From: WTFY01 sp026713925
GTDB lineage: Bacteria; Pseudomonadota; Gammaproteobacteria; UBA4575
Direction of reading: 5' to 3'
Length of the DNA stretch: 64,000 nucleotides
Assembly: GCA_963662355.1 (NCBI GenBank)
Contig: OY759361.1
Coordinates: forward strand, 1,612,001-1,676,000
Every line of letters begins with the position of its first letter. The stretch's first letter is position 1. The translations under genes were made by a program, and so were the position numbers. Shown piece after piece: positions 54,855-63,831 of the stretch. The notes beneath the pieces were generated by a model. That model ran no database searches and had not been told where the DNA came from. It worked only from the letters and a program-made list of their open reading frames with translations.

Positions 54855-55799
54855 ATGGCTAAAACCTGTGTCTTTCTCGGCGAGGAGCTCGCGAAATACG
54901 GATTCCCGGATGGTCATCCGTTCAGCTCGGACCGGCATGCAGCGTACCAGGATGCACTGCAATCCTCAGGCCTGCTGGACCGGTGCTGTGTCCGCAACCC
55001 GCACCCGGCAACGGTCGAGGAGCTCGAGCGATTCCATAGCCAGGCATACCTCGCCAGGGTCCGGAGTCATTCCGAGTCAGGTCGCGGTTACCTGGATGCG
55101 GGCGATACCCCGGCATTTCCGGGTGTGTACGAAGCGGCTGCGACCGTCGCAGGTACGACCCTTGCGGCGGTAGAGGCTGTCATGGAAGGGGAGTGCAGGC
55201 ATGCGTTCAATCCGATTGGCGGATTGCATCATGCTCGACGGGATGCGGCCAGTGGCTTTTGCGTGTTTAACGATATCGGCATTGCCATCGAACACCTGGT
55301 TTCCGTCCACGGGTTGAACCAGATCCTGTATGTCGATATTGACGCCCACCATGGGGACGGGGTGTATTACTCGTTTGAAGGCGATGAGCGGGTGGTTTTT
55401 CTGGACTTTCACCAGCATAGCAGAACCCTCTATCCCGGTACCGGCAAGGTGTTCGAGACGGGCACCGGGCCTGCACAAGGCACGAAACTGAACGTGGAAA
55501 TGCTGCCGGGCAGCAGCGATGAGGCATTCCTCGCCCAATGGGAGCAGGCTCGGGGTTTTATTGACCGGTTTGCCCCGGAGTTCGTCTTGCTGCAATGCGG
55601 GGTGGACAGCATGAGCGGGGACCCAATCACGGACCTTCACTACAGCCACAAGGTACACGAATTCGTGACGAATCAGTTGATACGCCATGCCGAATTGCAT
55701 TGTCAAGGCAGGCTGGTTGCCATGGGAGGCGGGGGCTACAGCCTGGAAAATATCTCGAAAGGCTGGTCATCCGTGACCGCATCCATGGTGAACGCCTGA
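54855..55799 (+). CDS. Histone deacetylase family protein (AcuC/HDAC-like)
   Basis: 314-residue arginase/deacetylase-fold zinc hydrolase, probably acting on acetylated lysine or polyamines. The charge-relay pair is in GGLHHARRDAASGFCVFND (near residues 122-140). The zinc ligands are D-x-H in LYVDIDAHHGDGVYYSF and Asp in LQCGVDSMSGDP. AMGGGGYSLENI is the C-terminal Tyr loop. Bacterial class II-like deacetylases of this type include acetoin utilisation proteins and acetylpolyamine amidohydrolases; the substrate is not decided by sequence. It lies between purL and glyA on the same strand. Confidence 0.9.
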   Translation: MAKTCVFLGEELAKYGFPDGHPFSSDRHAAYQDALQSSGLLDRCCVRNPHPATVEELERFHSQAYLARVRSHSESGRGYLDAGDTPAFPGVYEAAATVAGTTLAAVEAVMEGECRHAFNPIGGLHHARRDAASGFCVFNDIGIAIEHLVSVHGLNQILYVDIDAHHGDGVYYSFEGDERVVFLDFHQHSRTLYPGTGKVFETGTGPAQGTKLNVEMLPGSSDEAFLAQWEQARGFIDRFAPEFVLLQCGVDSMSGDPITDLHYSHKVHEFVTNQLIRHAELHCQGRLVAMGGGGYSLENISKGWSSVTASMVNA

Positions 55800-55896
55800 C
55801 CAGGGTACCCATATCTTGCGGTTCTGGCTCATTTTTTGGGCTATAATCCTGTATTTACACCGTATTAAAAGAAATATCCGAGCAGGAGAAAGAGTA

Positions 55897-57177
55897 ATGT
55901 TCACAGCAGACATGACCGTTGCCAGTTTTGACAGGGAACTCAAGGAAGCGATCCAGTCAGAGATTCGCCGACAGGAAGAACATGTGGAGCTGATTGCTTC
56001 AGAAAACTACGCCAGCCCACGCGTCATGGAGGCACAGGGCAGTGTGCTCACCAATAAATATGCAGAAGGGTATCCTGCCAAGCGCTATTACGGGGGCTGC
56101 GAATACGTCGACATTGCCGAGCAGCTTGCGATCGACCGGGTCAAGAAACTGTTCAGTGCGGATTACGCCAACGTGCAGCCTCATTCAGGCTCCCAGGCCA
56201 ATGCTGCAGTATACCTTGCTCTGCTTGCCCCGCACGACACCATCATGGGCCTGGCTCTGACCCATGGCGGGCACCTGACACATGGCTGCCCGGTCAACTT
56301 TTCCGGAAAGGTCTTCAATGCGGTTCAATACGGCCTCAACCCGGACACGGGTGAAGTGGATTATGACCAGGTAGAGCAGCTGGCCAAAGAACATAAGCCG
56401 AAAATGATCATTGCCGGGTTTTCCGCATATTCCAGGGTCTGGGACTGGCAGCGTTTCCGCGACATCTGTGATGAAGTGGGAGCCTATTTGGTCGTGGACA
56501 TGGCCCATGTTGCAGGACTGATCGCAACCGGCCTGTATCCTAATCCTGTGCCTGTAGCAGATGTTGTCACGTCGACGACCCACAAGACCCTGCGCGGACC
56601 GCGTGGCGGGGTCATCCTAGCGCGTGAAAATGAGGAGATTACAAAAAAACTGAATTCCATGGTTTTCCCGGGCACACAGGGCGGGCCGCTGATGCACGTG
56701 ATTGCCGCCAAGGCCGTGGCATTCCTGGAAGCTCTGCAGCCGGAATTCAAGACATACCAGCAGCAGGTGTTGAACAATGCAAGGATCATGGCTAAACAGT
56801 TCATGGAACGCGGATACAAGATTGTCTCAGGAGGCACGGATGATCACTTGTTCCTGGTTGACCTGATTGACAAGGGAATTACCGGTAAAGCGGCTGATGC
56901 CGCATTGGGGAAAGCCAATATTACGGTCAACAAGAATACCGTGCCGAATGACCCGCAATCCCCGTTTGTGACCAGCGGACTGAGAATTGGCAGTCCGGCC
57001 GCTACCACCCGCGGGTTCAAGGAGCCGGAGTGCCAGGAACTTGTCAACTGGATGTGTGACATCCTGGATGACCTGGACAATGCACAGACTGTGGAGCGGG
57101 TGAAGCATCAGGTGCTGGATTTGTGCAAGCGTTTTCCGGTCTACCAGGCCAGCGCGGAGCAGCAGGCCGTGGCCTAG
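55897..57177 (+). CDS. glyA: Serine hydroxymethyltransferase
   Basis: Interconverts serine and glycine with tetrahydrofolate, feeding C1 units and glycine to purine synthesis. The start at 55897 is chosen because AGGAGA lies 8-12 bases upstream and the 426-residue product begins like other GlyA proteins; an upstream in-frame ATG would add 27 unconserved residues. Motifs seen: HVELIASENYASPRVMEAQG, YAEGYPAKRYYGGCEYVD, the GLALTHGGHLTHG loop, and VVTSTTHKTLRGPRGG with the Schiff-base Lys. The C-terminal TSGLRIGSPAATTRGFKEPE is also standard. It heads or precedes the nrdR-rib cluster. Confidence 0.97.
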   Translation: MFTADMTVASFDRELKEAIQSEIRRQEEHVELIASENYASPRVMEAQGSVLTNKYAEGYPAKRYYGGCEYVDIAEQLAIDRVKKLFSADYANVQPHSGSQANAAVYLALLAPHDTIMGLALTHGGHLTHGCPVNFSGKVFNAVQYGLNPDTGEVDYDQVEQLAKEHKPKMIIAGFSAYSRVWDWQRFRDICDEVGAYLVVDMAHVAGLIATGLYPNPVPVADVVTSTTHKTLRGPRGGVILARENEEITKKLNSMVFPGTQGGPLMHVIAAKAVAFLEALQPEFKTYQQQVLNNARIMAKQFMERGYKIVSGGTDDHLFLVDLIDKGITGKAADAALGKANITVNKNTVPNDPQSPFVTSGLRIGSPAATTRGFKEPECQELVNWMCDILDDLDNAQTVERVKHQVLDLCKRFPVYQASAEQQAVA

Positions 57178-57210
57178 CTGTCAGTCGCCCGAACATCCCT
57201 TGGCCGCAAG

Positions 57211-57717
57211 ATGTACTGCCCCTTTTGCCGTTTCGAAGATACGAAAGTCATTGACTCGAGGCTGGCAAGGGAAGGGGACCAGGTTCGGCGCAGGAGGGAA
57301 TGCCTGCAATGCAAGGAACGCTTTACCACCTATGAAGCTGCGGAACGCAGTCTTCCCAGGATTGTCAAACGCGATGGAAGACGTGAACCCTTTGATGAGG
57401 AGAAGCTTCGCAAGGGACTTATATTAGCCTGCGAGAAAAGGCCTGTCGCGACCGAAACACTGGATTCGGTCATCAGCAGGATAACCCGCAAAGCGCTGGC
57501 ACTGGGCAAACGCGAGGTGAATGCCGGCAGTATCGGCGACTGGGCCATGCAGGAACTGCGCTCGATCGACCAGGTCGCCTATGTCCGCTTTGCTTCCGTG
57601 TACCGGAGTTTTGAAGATGTTCGTGCCTTCAAGGACCTGATCGAGCGTGTAGAACAGGACCTGGCGCCGGAAATGCGCAAGGGCCAGCTGCCGCTGATGA
57701 TTGGAGAGCCTGACTGA
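57211..57717 (+). CDS. nrdR: Transcriptional repressor NrdR
   Basis: Nucleotide-sensing repressor of ribonucleotide reductase genes. The 168-residue protein has an N-terminal zinc ribbon, MYCPFCRFEDTKVIDSRL and RRECLQCKERFTTYEAAE (Cys3, Cys6, and the second pair near 31 and 34). The ATP-cone follows (~46-136), with RIVKRDGRREPFDEEKLRKG. NrdR binds NrdR-boxes near nrd promoters, none of which lie in this window. It is 33 bases after glyA and 32 before ribD, so the cluster is probably co-transcribed. Confidence 0.97.
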   Translation: MYCPFCRFEDTKVIDSRLAREGDQVRRRRECLQCKERFTTYEAAERSLPRIVKRDGRREPFDEEKLRKGLILACEKRPVATETLDSVISRITRKALALGKREVNAGSIGDWAMQELRSIDQVAYVRFASVYRSFEDVRAFKDLIERVEQDLAPEMRKGQLPLMIGEPD

Positions 57718-57749
57718 AGGCATGCATTGACTGTCGGCTGCAAAACACC

Positions 57750-58871
57750 ATGCCATCCGAATTGAATGACCATGCCTGTATGGCACAGGCAATTCGCCTT
57801 GCGAAAAAGGGTCTCTACACTGCCCGCGTGAATCCGCGCGTGGGGTGTGTCGTCATGAAGGAAGGCCGTATGGTCGGGCAGGGATATCATGCCTTAGCAG
57901 GGCAGCCCCATGCAGAAATTAATGCTCTGAGAAATGCGTCTGAAAGCGTTGAAAACAGTACAGTTTATGTGACGCTTGAGCCTTGTGCGCACCAGGGGAA
58001 AACGCCTCCTTGCGTGGAATCCCTGGTTTCAGCACGGGTCAGGCGTGTAGTAGCGGCCATCCTGGATCCCAACCCGCTAGTCAATGGCAAGGGACTGGCC
58101 TATCTCAACCACAATGGCGTGGAGACACACTGCAATGTCCTGGAACAAGATGCGCTTGAAATCAACAAGGGCTTTATACTGAGAATGCGCACCGGCAGGC
58201 CGTATGTGACGGTAAAGTCTGCTGTCAGCCTGGACGGTAAAACGGCTCTTGCCAACGGCAGGAGTAAATGGATTACCGGTCAGTCTGCCCGCTTGGATGT
58301 GCAGAAACTGCGTGCAAGAAGTTGTGCAATCTTGTCCGGCATTGGCACGGTTCTGGCCGATGACCCTCTGCTCACTGTCCGTCTTCCTGAAGAACACCTG
58401 GGACTGGATGAGGCGCCAGAGCAGCCGCTGCGTGTGATTCTGGATACGGACCTCAGTATTCCCGAGTCTGCCAGGGTACTGCAAGCTCCCGGAAAAGCTG
58501 TTGTGTATACAGGATCGAAGGATATTCAAAAAATTGACAGGTTGCGAAGTAAACATATAGATGTCGTTATCCAGGGATCGGGCTCACTTGAGCTCGCTGA
58601 GGTGTTGCATGACCTGGGACAGCGCGGGATCAATGAGGTGCTCGTGGAGGCCGGTGCTACAGTCGTCGGCAGTTTGCTGGACCACGGCCTGGTTGATGAG
58701 ATGGTGATTTACCTGGCTCCACATCTTATTGGAGATACGGGCCGGGCCCTTGCAAGACTGCCTCTGATTACCGATATGCAGAACAGGCTGGCAATGCAAA
58801 TTGATGATATTTCAGTTATCGGACAGGACATACGGCTTAAGGCCAGACCCGCCAGGACTGCTGAGGAATAG
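57750..58871 (+). CDS. ribD: Bifunctional diaminohydroxyphosphoribosylaminopyrimidine deaminase / 5-amino-6-(5-phosphoribosylamino)uracil reductase
   Basis: Second and third steps of riboflavin synthesis. 373 residues. The N-terminal zinc deaminase shows GQPHAEINALRNA (His-Ala-Glu) and TLEPCAHQGKTPPCVESLV with its two Cys zinc ligands, within ~50-95. The C-terminal reductase (~150-370) shows RPYVTVKSAVSLDGKTAL, WITGQSARLDVQKLRARSCA and GINEVLVEAGATVVGSLL. It is followed by ribE after a 97-base gap that may hold an extra promoter, and then ribH. No ribBA gene lies within this cluster. Confidence 0.97.
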   Translation: MPSELNDHACMAQAIRLAKKGLYTARVNPRVGCVVMKEGRMVGQGYHALAGQPHAEINALRNASESVENSTVYVTLEPCAHQGKTPPCVESLVSARVRRVVAAILDPNPLVNGKGLAYLNHNGVETHCNVLEQDALEINKGFILRMRTGRPYVTVKSAVSLDGKTALANGRSKWITGQSARLDVQKLRARSCAILSGIGTVLADDPLLTVRLPEEHLGLDEAPEQPLRVILDTDLSIPESARVLQAPGKAVVYTGSKDIQKIDRLRSKHIDVVIQGSGSLELAEVLHDLGQRGINEVLVEAGATVVGSLLDHGLVDEMVIYLAPHLIGDTGRALARLPLITDMQNRLAMQIDDISVIGQDIRLKARPARTAEE

Positions 58872-58968
58872 GATTTCTGAATACACCCAATAACTTCAGT
58901 ATAAGCTAACATTCATTTTGCAATGGCCTTGCCTGTAACCTCGTATACTATGACGTTGGAAGATTGAT

Positions 58969-59565
58969 ATGTTTACCGGAATAATAGAGGAGGTGGGCAG
59001 AGCCCATAAGCTGAAAGAGGAAGAGGATGTCCATCGCTACCGGATTGACTCGACTGTCTTGTTTACCAATGAAATTAAAATAGGTGACAGCATTTCGATA
59101 AACGGGGTCTGTCTGACTGCATATGGCATACAGGATGCATCGTTTCAAGTGGACGTATCTGAAGAGACCCGCCGCTGTACTACATTCAGCGGTACATCCC
59201 GGCATGACCGGGTAAATCTGGAGCGCGCGGTCACTCCATCCACCCGTCTGGGAGGACATTTTGTCAGCGGTCACATAGACGGTTTGGGTGCACTTGAGTC
59301 GCGTGAGGATAGTGAAAACGAATCGGTTATGTGGATATCAGTGCCTCCAGGCCTGTCTCGATACATTGCACCCAAAGGGTCTGTATGTGTTGATGGAGTA
59401 AGCCTGACTGTCAACCAGGTCAAGGCAGACCGGTACTGTGTGACGGTCATTCCACATACACTGGATCATACTACCCTGGGGCAGATTCAGCCTGGAGACA
59501 AAGTAAATCTGGAAGTGGACTTGATCGCCCGCTATCTGGAGCGGTTACTGCAGTGCAAGGAGTAA
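58969..59565 (+). CDS. ribE: Riboflavin synthase (alpha chain)
   Basis: Final step: dismutation of two 6,7-dimethyl-8-ribityllumazine into riboflavin. 198 residues with the two homologous barrels that define the enzyme. The first opens MFTGIIEEVGRAHKLK and has DSISINGVCLTAYGI. The second has RLGGHFVSGHIDGLGAL and GSVCVDGVSLTVNQV. The N-terminal MFTGIIEE and the G-H-x-V-x-G-H-I-D motif identify RibE. An FMN riboswitch was not recognised in the 97-base upstream gap. A TATACT -10-like hexamer is at 58944-58949, so an internal promoter is possible. Confidence 0.97.
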   Translation: MFTGIIEEVGRAHKLKEEEDVHRYRIDSTVLFTNEIKIGDSISINGVCLTAYGIQDASFQVDVSEETRRCTTFSGTSRHDRVNLERAVTPSTRLGGHFVSGHIDGLGALESREDSENESVMWISVPPGLSRYIAPKGSVCVDGVSLTVNQVKADRYCVTVIPHTLDHTTLGQIQPGDKVNLEVDLIARYLERLLQCKE

Positions 59566-59567
59566 TG

Positions 59568-60047
59568 ATGCGGGAAAGCTACACCAAAGGGACCAATTAT
59601 TCGGGACGGGGTACGCGTATAGGTATTGTGTCTGCGCGTTTCAATGGCAGGATCGTTGAGGCCATGCGGGCATCCGCGCAAACGACACTGCTTGGGCACG
59701 ATGTAGCCGAGGCTGATGTCATCTGCAGACACGTTCCGGGCGCCTTTGAACTTCCCCTTGCATGCAAGGCCATGGCCGTGACAGGTGATTTTGACGGCCT
59801 GATTGCACTGGGCTGCGTAATTCGCGGAGATACACCGCATTTTGAGTACGTATGTCAGGGGTGTACCACGGGAATACAGGAAGTCAGCTTGCAGTCCGGC
59901 ATTCCCGTTGCTTTTGGACTGCTGACAACTGACACGCTAAATCAGGCTTTACAGCGCAGTACAGGAGACAATAACAAAGGTCATGATGCAGCCCTGTGTG
60001 TGCTGGAGATGATCAATGTGCTGCGGACAATCCGGACAGGAGAATGA
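59568..60047 (+). CDS. ribH: 6,7-dimethyl-8-ribityllumazine synthase
   Basis: Condenses the aminopyrimidine with dihydroxybutanone phosphate to make the lumazine substrate of RibE. About 159 residues. Start at 59568 is preferred because AAGGAG (59557-59562) lies five bases upstream; 59565 gives one residue more. Motifs are IGIVSARFNGRIVEAM, VPGAFELPLACKAMA and GLIALGCVIRGDTPHFEYVC with the conserved catalytic His region, then GIPVAFGLLTTDTLNQAL. It overlaps the end of ribE within three bases and the start of nusB by four. Confidence 0.96.
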   Translation: MRESYTKGTNYSGRGTRIGIVSARFNGRIVEAMRASAQTTLLGHDVAEADVICRHVPGAFELPLACKAMAVTGDFDGLIALGCVIRGDTPHFEYVCQGCTTGIQEVSLQSGIPVAFGLLTTDTLNQALQRSTGDNNKGHDAALCVLEMINVLRTIRTGE

Positions 60048-60463
60048 GCAAGGCACTGCAGCATAAACGCCACTGGTCGAGGCGGTTTGCTTTGCAGTCC
60101 CTGTATCAGTGGCAGTTGGCAGGACACGGCGTGGACGAGCTCATGGCACAATTTGCCATGGATGAGAACTGGCATAAAGTGGACAAGGAATATTTCGATG
60201 AATTGTTACGGGAGTCCATCGGTAACGCTGAAACGCTGACAGGCATTTTTGCATCGTGTGTCAACGGATCCATTGAACGTATTGACCCGGTTGAGAAGGC
60301 TATCCTGTTGTACGCCACATACGAGATACTCAATAAGTCCGATGTGCCTCGTGACGTGGTAATTTCTGAAGCAGTCATCTTGTGCAAGAAATTTGGTTCA
60401 GCAGGCGGGTACAAGCTTGTAAACGGCATACTGGACAAGGTTGCAAAGGATACAAAGGGCTGA
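60044..60463 (+). CDS. nusB: Transcription antitermination factor NusB
   Basis: RNA-binding component of the rRNA antitermination complex. About 139 residues. ATG at 60044 overlaps the ribH stop as ATGA and has AGGAG immediately upstream; a longer frame exists but lacks support. SRRFALQSLYQWQLAG matches the N-terminal NusB helix. IERIDPVEKAILLYATYEILN and DVVISEAVILCKKFGSAGGYKLVNGILDKVAK (residues ~105-136) match the conserved C-terminal core. The ribH-nusB-thiL-pgpA order is widespread in proteobacteria. Confidence 0.95.
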   Translation: MSKALQHKRHWSRRFALQSLYQWQLAGHGVDELMAQFAMDENWHKVDKEYFDELLRESIGNAETLTGIFASCVNGSIERIDPVEKAILLYATYEILNKSDVPRDVVISEAVILCKKFGSAGGYKLVNGILDKVAKDTKG

Positions 60464-60499
60464 ACCAACTTTCTAAAACTGTACTCATCCAGAGATATT

Positions 60500-61465
60500 T
60501 TGTCAGAACAAGCAATTATCGCCCGCTATTTCTCAAGGCATTCAGCAGGTGGCAGTGTCGAGGTGGGCATCGGCGACGATGGTGCAGTGGTCAGGCCTCC
60601 TGAGAATTCCAGGCTTGTTATCACATCCGATACCCTGAATGAAGGGATCCATTTTGAATCCGGCTGCCTGCCGGAGCATTTGGGCCACAAAGCGCTGGCA
60701 GTAAGCTTGAGTGATCTTGCTGCAATGGGTGCAGCACCACTGTGGGCGACACTGAACCTGTCCCTGCTGGAGGTTGAGCACGATTGGCTTGAAGGGTTTT
60801 CCCGGGGACTGTTTGCGCTTGCAGATCGGTATGGAGTAAGGATTGTCGGGGGAGATTTGGCCCGAGGCCCCCTGTCCATATCAGTGCAGGCTATTGGATA
60901 TCTGGAGTCGGGTAGCATGCTGACACGCTCGAACGCCAGGCCAGGTGATCTGATCTGCGTTTCAGGAACAATTGGAGATGCGGCATTAGGGTTGAGACTG
61001 CGCAGCCGCGCTCAAGGACATGACATATCTGGGGCTGATCAAGAGTATTTTGCCTTGCGCCTGGACCGGCCTGAACCAAGGGTAGACATAGGTTTGGGTA
61101 TTCGGGTTTGCGCAAGTGCAGCTATTGATGTTTCTGACGGTCTATTGCGTGATGTACAGCAGGTAGCGTCTATGAGCAAAGTGGGTGCATGCATCAATAT
61201 AGAGCAGATTCCGCTTTCTGAAGCCATGCGAAAACAGTTGAAAACAGATAAAGACTGGGATGTAGTGCTTTCAGGTGGAGAAGACTATGAACTCGTTTTT
61301 ACAGTACATCCTGAACATCGAGCCACAATTCATGAGATAAGTGAAAAAACTGGTTGTCCAATTTCTCTTATCGGGCAAATCACCCGGGGCAGCGGTATAG
61401 AGTTGCTGAGGGCAGGTCGCGGGTTCCCAATGCCTGGCCAGTTGGGTTTCGATCATTTTGTATGA
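60500..61465 (+). CDS. thiL: Thiamine-monophosphate kinase
   Basis: ATP-dependent phosphorylation of thiamine monophosphate to the pyrophosphate cofactor. The 321-residue protein starts at TTG 60500. Motifs are AIIARYFSRHS, VGIGDDGAVVRPPEN, LVITSDTLNEGIHFESG, LAVSLSDLAAMGAAPLW, RIVGGDLARGPLSISV, IDVSDGLLRDVQQVAS and VVLSGGEDYELVFTV. These are the conserved Mg-binding Asp residues and Gly-rich loops of ThiL. The gene follows nusB after 36 bases. Confidence 0.96.
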   Translation: MSEQAIIARYFSRHSAGGSVEVGIGDDGAVVRPPENSRLVITSDTLNEGIHFESGCLPEHLGHKALAVSLSDLAAMGAAPLWATLNLSLLEVEHDWLEGFSRGLFALADRYGVRIVGGDLARGPLSISVQAIGYLESGSMLTRSNARPGDLICVSGTIGDAALGLRLRSRAQGHDISGADQEYFALRLDRPEPRVDIGLGIRVCASAAIDVSDGLLRDVQQVASMSKVGACINIEQIPLSEAMRKQLKTDKDWDVVLSGGEDYELVFTVHPEHRATIHEISEKTGCPISLIGQITRGSGIELLRAGRGFPMPGQLGFDHFV

Positions 61466-61474
61466 TGAGTGACA

Positions 61475-61957
61475 ATGCCGAAGGACATAAAAAACATTGT
61501 ATTGGGCAGCCCCGTACACATTTTCTCTTTTGGATTCGGAGCCGGCCTGTCACCTATAGCCCCAGGGACAGTCGGAACCTTGTTTGCGATTCCGGTTTAC
61601 CTGGTTTTGGCCTCATTCAATACAGTGATTTATATTTCCTGTCTTGTGGTCCTGTTTGTTGCCGGCTGCCTGGCCTGCAAACAGACTGCCGATGCATTGG
61701 GGGTACATGATCATCCGGGGATTGTCATTGACGAGATTGCCGGTTATTTGACAGCCATGCTGTTTGTACCCAATGCATGGTACTGGGTGTTGGCAGGATT
61801 TTTACTGTTCCGTGCCTTTGATATCTGGAAACCGTGGCCTGTTTCGCTGGCAGATCGTCACGTTACAGGAGGCCTCGGGATAATGCTGGATGATCTGCTG
61901 GCAGCCCTCTACAGCTTGCTATGCTTGCATTTCCTGGTCTGGATAATGTCAGGCTAA
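61475..61957 (+). CDS. pgpA: Phosphatidylglycerophosphatase A
   Basis: Dephosphorylates phosphatidylglycerophosphate to phosphatidylglycerol in the inner membrane. About 160 residues; ATG at 61475 is used, with an alternative GTG two codons earlier. Motifs are SFGFGAGLSPIAPGTVGTLFAIP, DHPGIVIDEIAGYLTAM with the acidic catalytic residues, and FRAFDIWKPWPV. Four hydrophobic segments span the protein. It closes the rib-nusB-thiL-pgpA string. The gap to gltX is 86 bases. Confidence 0.95.
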   Translation: MPKDIKNIVLGSPVHIFSFGFGAGLSPIAPGTVGTLFAIPVYLVLASFNTVIYISCLVVLFVAGCLACKQTADALGVHDHPGIVIDEIAGYLTAMLFVPNAWYWVLAGFLLFRAFDIWKPWPVSLADRHVTGGLGIMLDDLLAALYSLLCLHFLVWIMSG

Positions 61958-62043
61958 GCCACTGCTCATACTCTTTTCGAATCTCATATCCATGTACAAT
62001 AAACAGGCCGCTGCCTTGTAGTTCACCCGGAATTTACTGTCAC

Positions 62044-63450
62044 ATGATCATACGTACCCGCTTTGCTCCGAGTCCGACCGGCCATTTGCATTTAGGGGGT
62101 GTGAGGACGGCACTGTTTAACTGGCTCTATGCCAAGCACCATCAGGGTGAGTATCTGTTGCGGATAGAGGATACCGACCGAAAGCGCTCCTCAGGCGAGT
62201 ATACCGAAGACATCCTTTCCAGCTTGGCCTGGCTGGGTGTGGAGTCTGACCTTGAACCCGTGTTTCAGTCTTCACGTATGAAACGCTACGATGAAGTTAT
62301 CCAGCAGTTGCTCGATGAGAAACTTGCCTATTACTGCTACTGTTCCAAGGAACGCTTGGATGAACTGCGCCGTGAGCAAATTAGAAACAAGCAAAAGCCA
62401 CGCTACGATGGCTTTTGCAAATCCCGTGCAGGGAATGCCCCTGCAGGTTCAAGGCCCGTCGTGCGCTTTATGAATCCAGCTGAAGGAAGCGTGCGAATTG
62501 AGGACCAGGTGCATGGCACGATAGAGGTGCAAAACAGCGAACTTGATGACCTGGTGTTAGCTCGTTCGGATGGTTCGCCTACCTACCATTTATCTGTAGT
62601 GGTGGATGACATGGATTTTGCAATTACGCATGTGATTCGAGGAGACGATCACCTGAGTAATACTCCCCGGCAGGTTAATATTCTCAAGGCTCTTGACAAA
62701 CCTGTGCCTACATATGCACATATTCCTCTTATACACGGGAAGGACGGCAAGCGATTATCTAAAAGACACGGTGCTATGGCGATCCAGCAATATCGGAGGG
62801 ACGGTTTCCTGGCCCAGGCATTGGTGAACTATCTTGTCAGGCTGGGGTGGTCTCATGGAAACCAGGAAATATTTTCAAGCGAGGAAATGATCAAGTATTT
62901 TGGCTTGTCCACAATCCAGTCTTCACCTGCAATATTTGACATGGAAAAGCTCCTTTGGGTGAACCACCAGTATATGAAGAGCGCTTCTGGAAAGGAAATG
63001 CAGGATGAACTGGAAAAGTATTTTTGTTCCAAAGGAGTACGTGTTGATGACAAGCCTGGTTTGCCAGCATTGTTTGATGTACAGAAAGAACGCACTAAGA
63101 CGTTACTTGAGATGTATGATGCAAGCCTTTATTTCTATAAAGATATCGGTAACTACGATATACAGGCAGCGGAAAAATATTTTACAGATGATGGTGTCAG
63201 GATCCTGCAGGTCCTGAAAAGCAGGTTAAGCTTGGTTGATGTCTGGACTGCAGAAAAAATCAAGGCTGCAATCAAATCGGCTGGTAAGGACCTGGAATTA
63301 AAATTGGGCCAAATTGCCCCGCCCCTTAGACTGGCTGTCACTGGACAGTCGATGTCACCGTCTATCGATATTACGCTGGAACTGCTTGGAGCGGACAAGA
63401 CCTTGCATCGAATTAACCAGGCAATTGAGCACATAGGGGTCACGAAATAG
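62044..63450 (+). CDS. gltX: Glutamyl-tRNA synthetase
   Basis: Class I synthetase charging tRNA-Glu. 468 residues from the ATG at 62044, whose product begins MIIRTRFAPSPTGHLHLGG with the HIGH-type motif in HLHLGG. An upstream in-frame start at 61921 overlaps pgpA and is not supported. The KMSKS equivalent is KDGKRLSKRHGAMA near residues 235-248. YYCYCSKERLDELRREQ and GFC form the zinc-type Cys region. The C-terminal anticodon-binding helices follow to residue 468. tRNA-Ala is 20 bases after the stop. Confidence 0.97.
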   Translation: MIIRTRFAPSPTGHLHLGGVRTALFNWLYAKHHQGEYLLRIEDTDRKRSSGEYTEDILSSLAWLGVESDLEPVFQSSRMKRYDEVIQQLLDEKLAYYCYCSKERLDELRREQIRNKQKPRYDGFCKSRAGNAPAGSRPVVRFMNPAEGSVRIEDQVHGTIEVQNSELDDLVLARSDGSPTYHLSVVVDDMDFAITHVIRGDDHLSNTPRQVNILKALDKPVPTYAHIPLIHGKDGKRLSKRHGAMAIQQYRRDGFLAQALVNYLVRLGWSHGNQEIFSSEEMIKYFGLSTIQSSPAIFDMEKLLWVNHQYMKSASGKEMQDELEKYFCSKGVRVDDKPGLPALFDVQKERTKTLLEMYDASLYFYKDIGNYDIQAAEKYFTDDGVRILQVLKSRLSLVDVWTAEKIKAAIKSAGKDLELKLGQIAPPLRLAVTGQSMSPSIDITLELLGADKTLHRINQAIEHIGVTK

Positions 63451-63470
63451 ATTAAGATTCTGATAAGAGT

Positions 63471-63546
<76 letters not shown>

Positions 63547-63780
63547 ATACTAAATCGTGCATACACGATATCGTTCGTGTAGTGCCCTACAACTTGATTC
63601 CGATTGGCTCGCATAATTTCCCATTCCAAGCCCTTAAGCTTGTATATTTCTGTGTAAAATTCATTAGGGAATCGCTTGGCCCAGCGCGCTTCTAACGGGC
63701 GCAAATACTTGTCCAGGGCTTCGTTTAGCCCACCTCTTGACCTTTCTTTCTGATAGCCAGTAACGTCATCTATCAGTGCT
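63547..63780 (-). pseudogene. P63C-domain protein remnant
   Basis: The minus strand reads DDVTGYQKERSRGGLNEALD, DKYLRPLEARWAKRFPNEFY, EIYKLKGLEWEIMRANRNQV and VGHYTNDIVYARF, matching the end of P63C-domain (PF10546) proteins (WAKxFPxEFY and VGHYTNDIVYxRL). It ends abruptly at the 3' end of tRNA-Ala and lacks a proper start. It is therefore a fragment of a mobile-element gene abutting the tRNA. Confidence 0.75.
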
Positions 63781-63783
63781 TTG

Positions 63784-63831
63784 TCAGGCCCTCCGGGTAT
63801 GGACCAGGTTATGAGGGAGAGTTGAAGCGAT
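63784..63831 (-). pseudogene. Degenerate IS-B transposase tail
   Basis: The minus strand reads TLPHNLVHTRRA then stop, a decayed version of TLSQTLVHAQGA at 31732. It is again followed at exactly 48 bases from the stop by the IS-A end. Confidence 0.6.

Noticed and set aside
58872..58968. FMN riboswitch upstream of ribE
   Set aside because: The gap is only 97 bases and I cannot find the conserved RFN-element stems.
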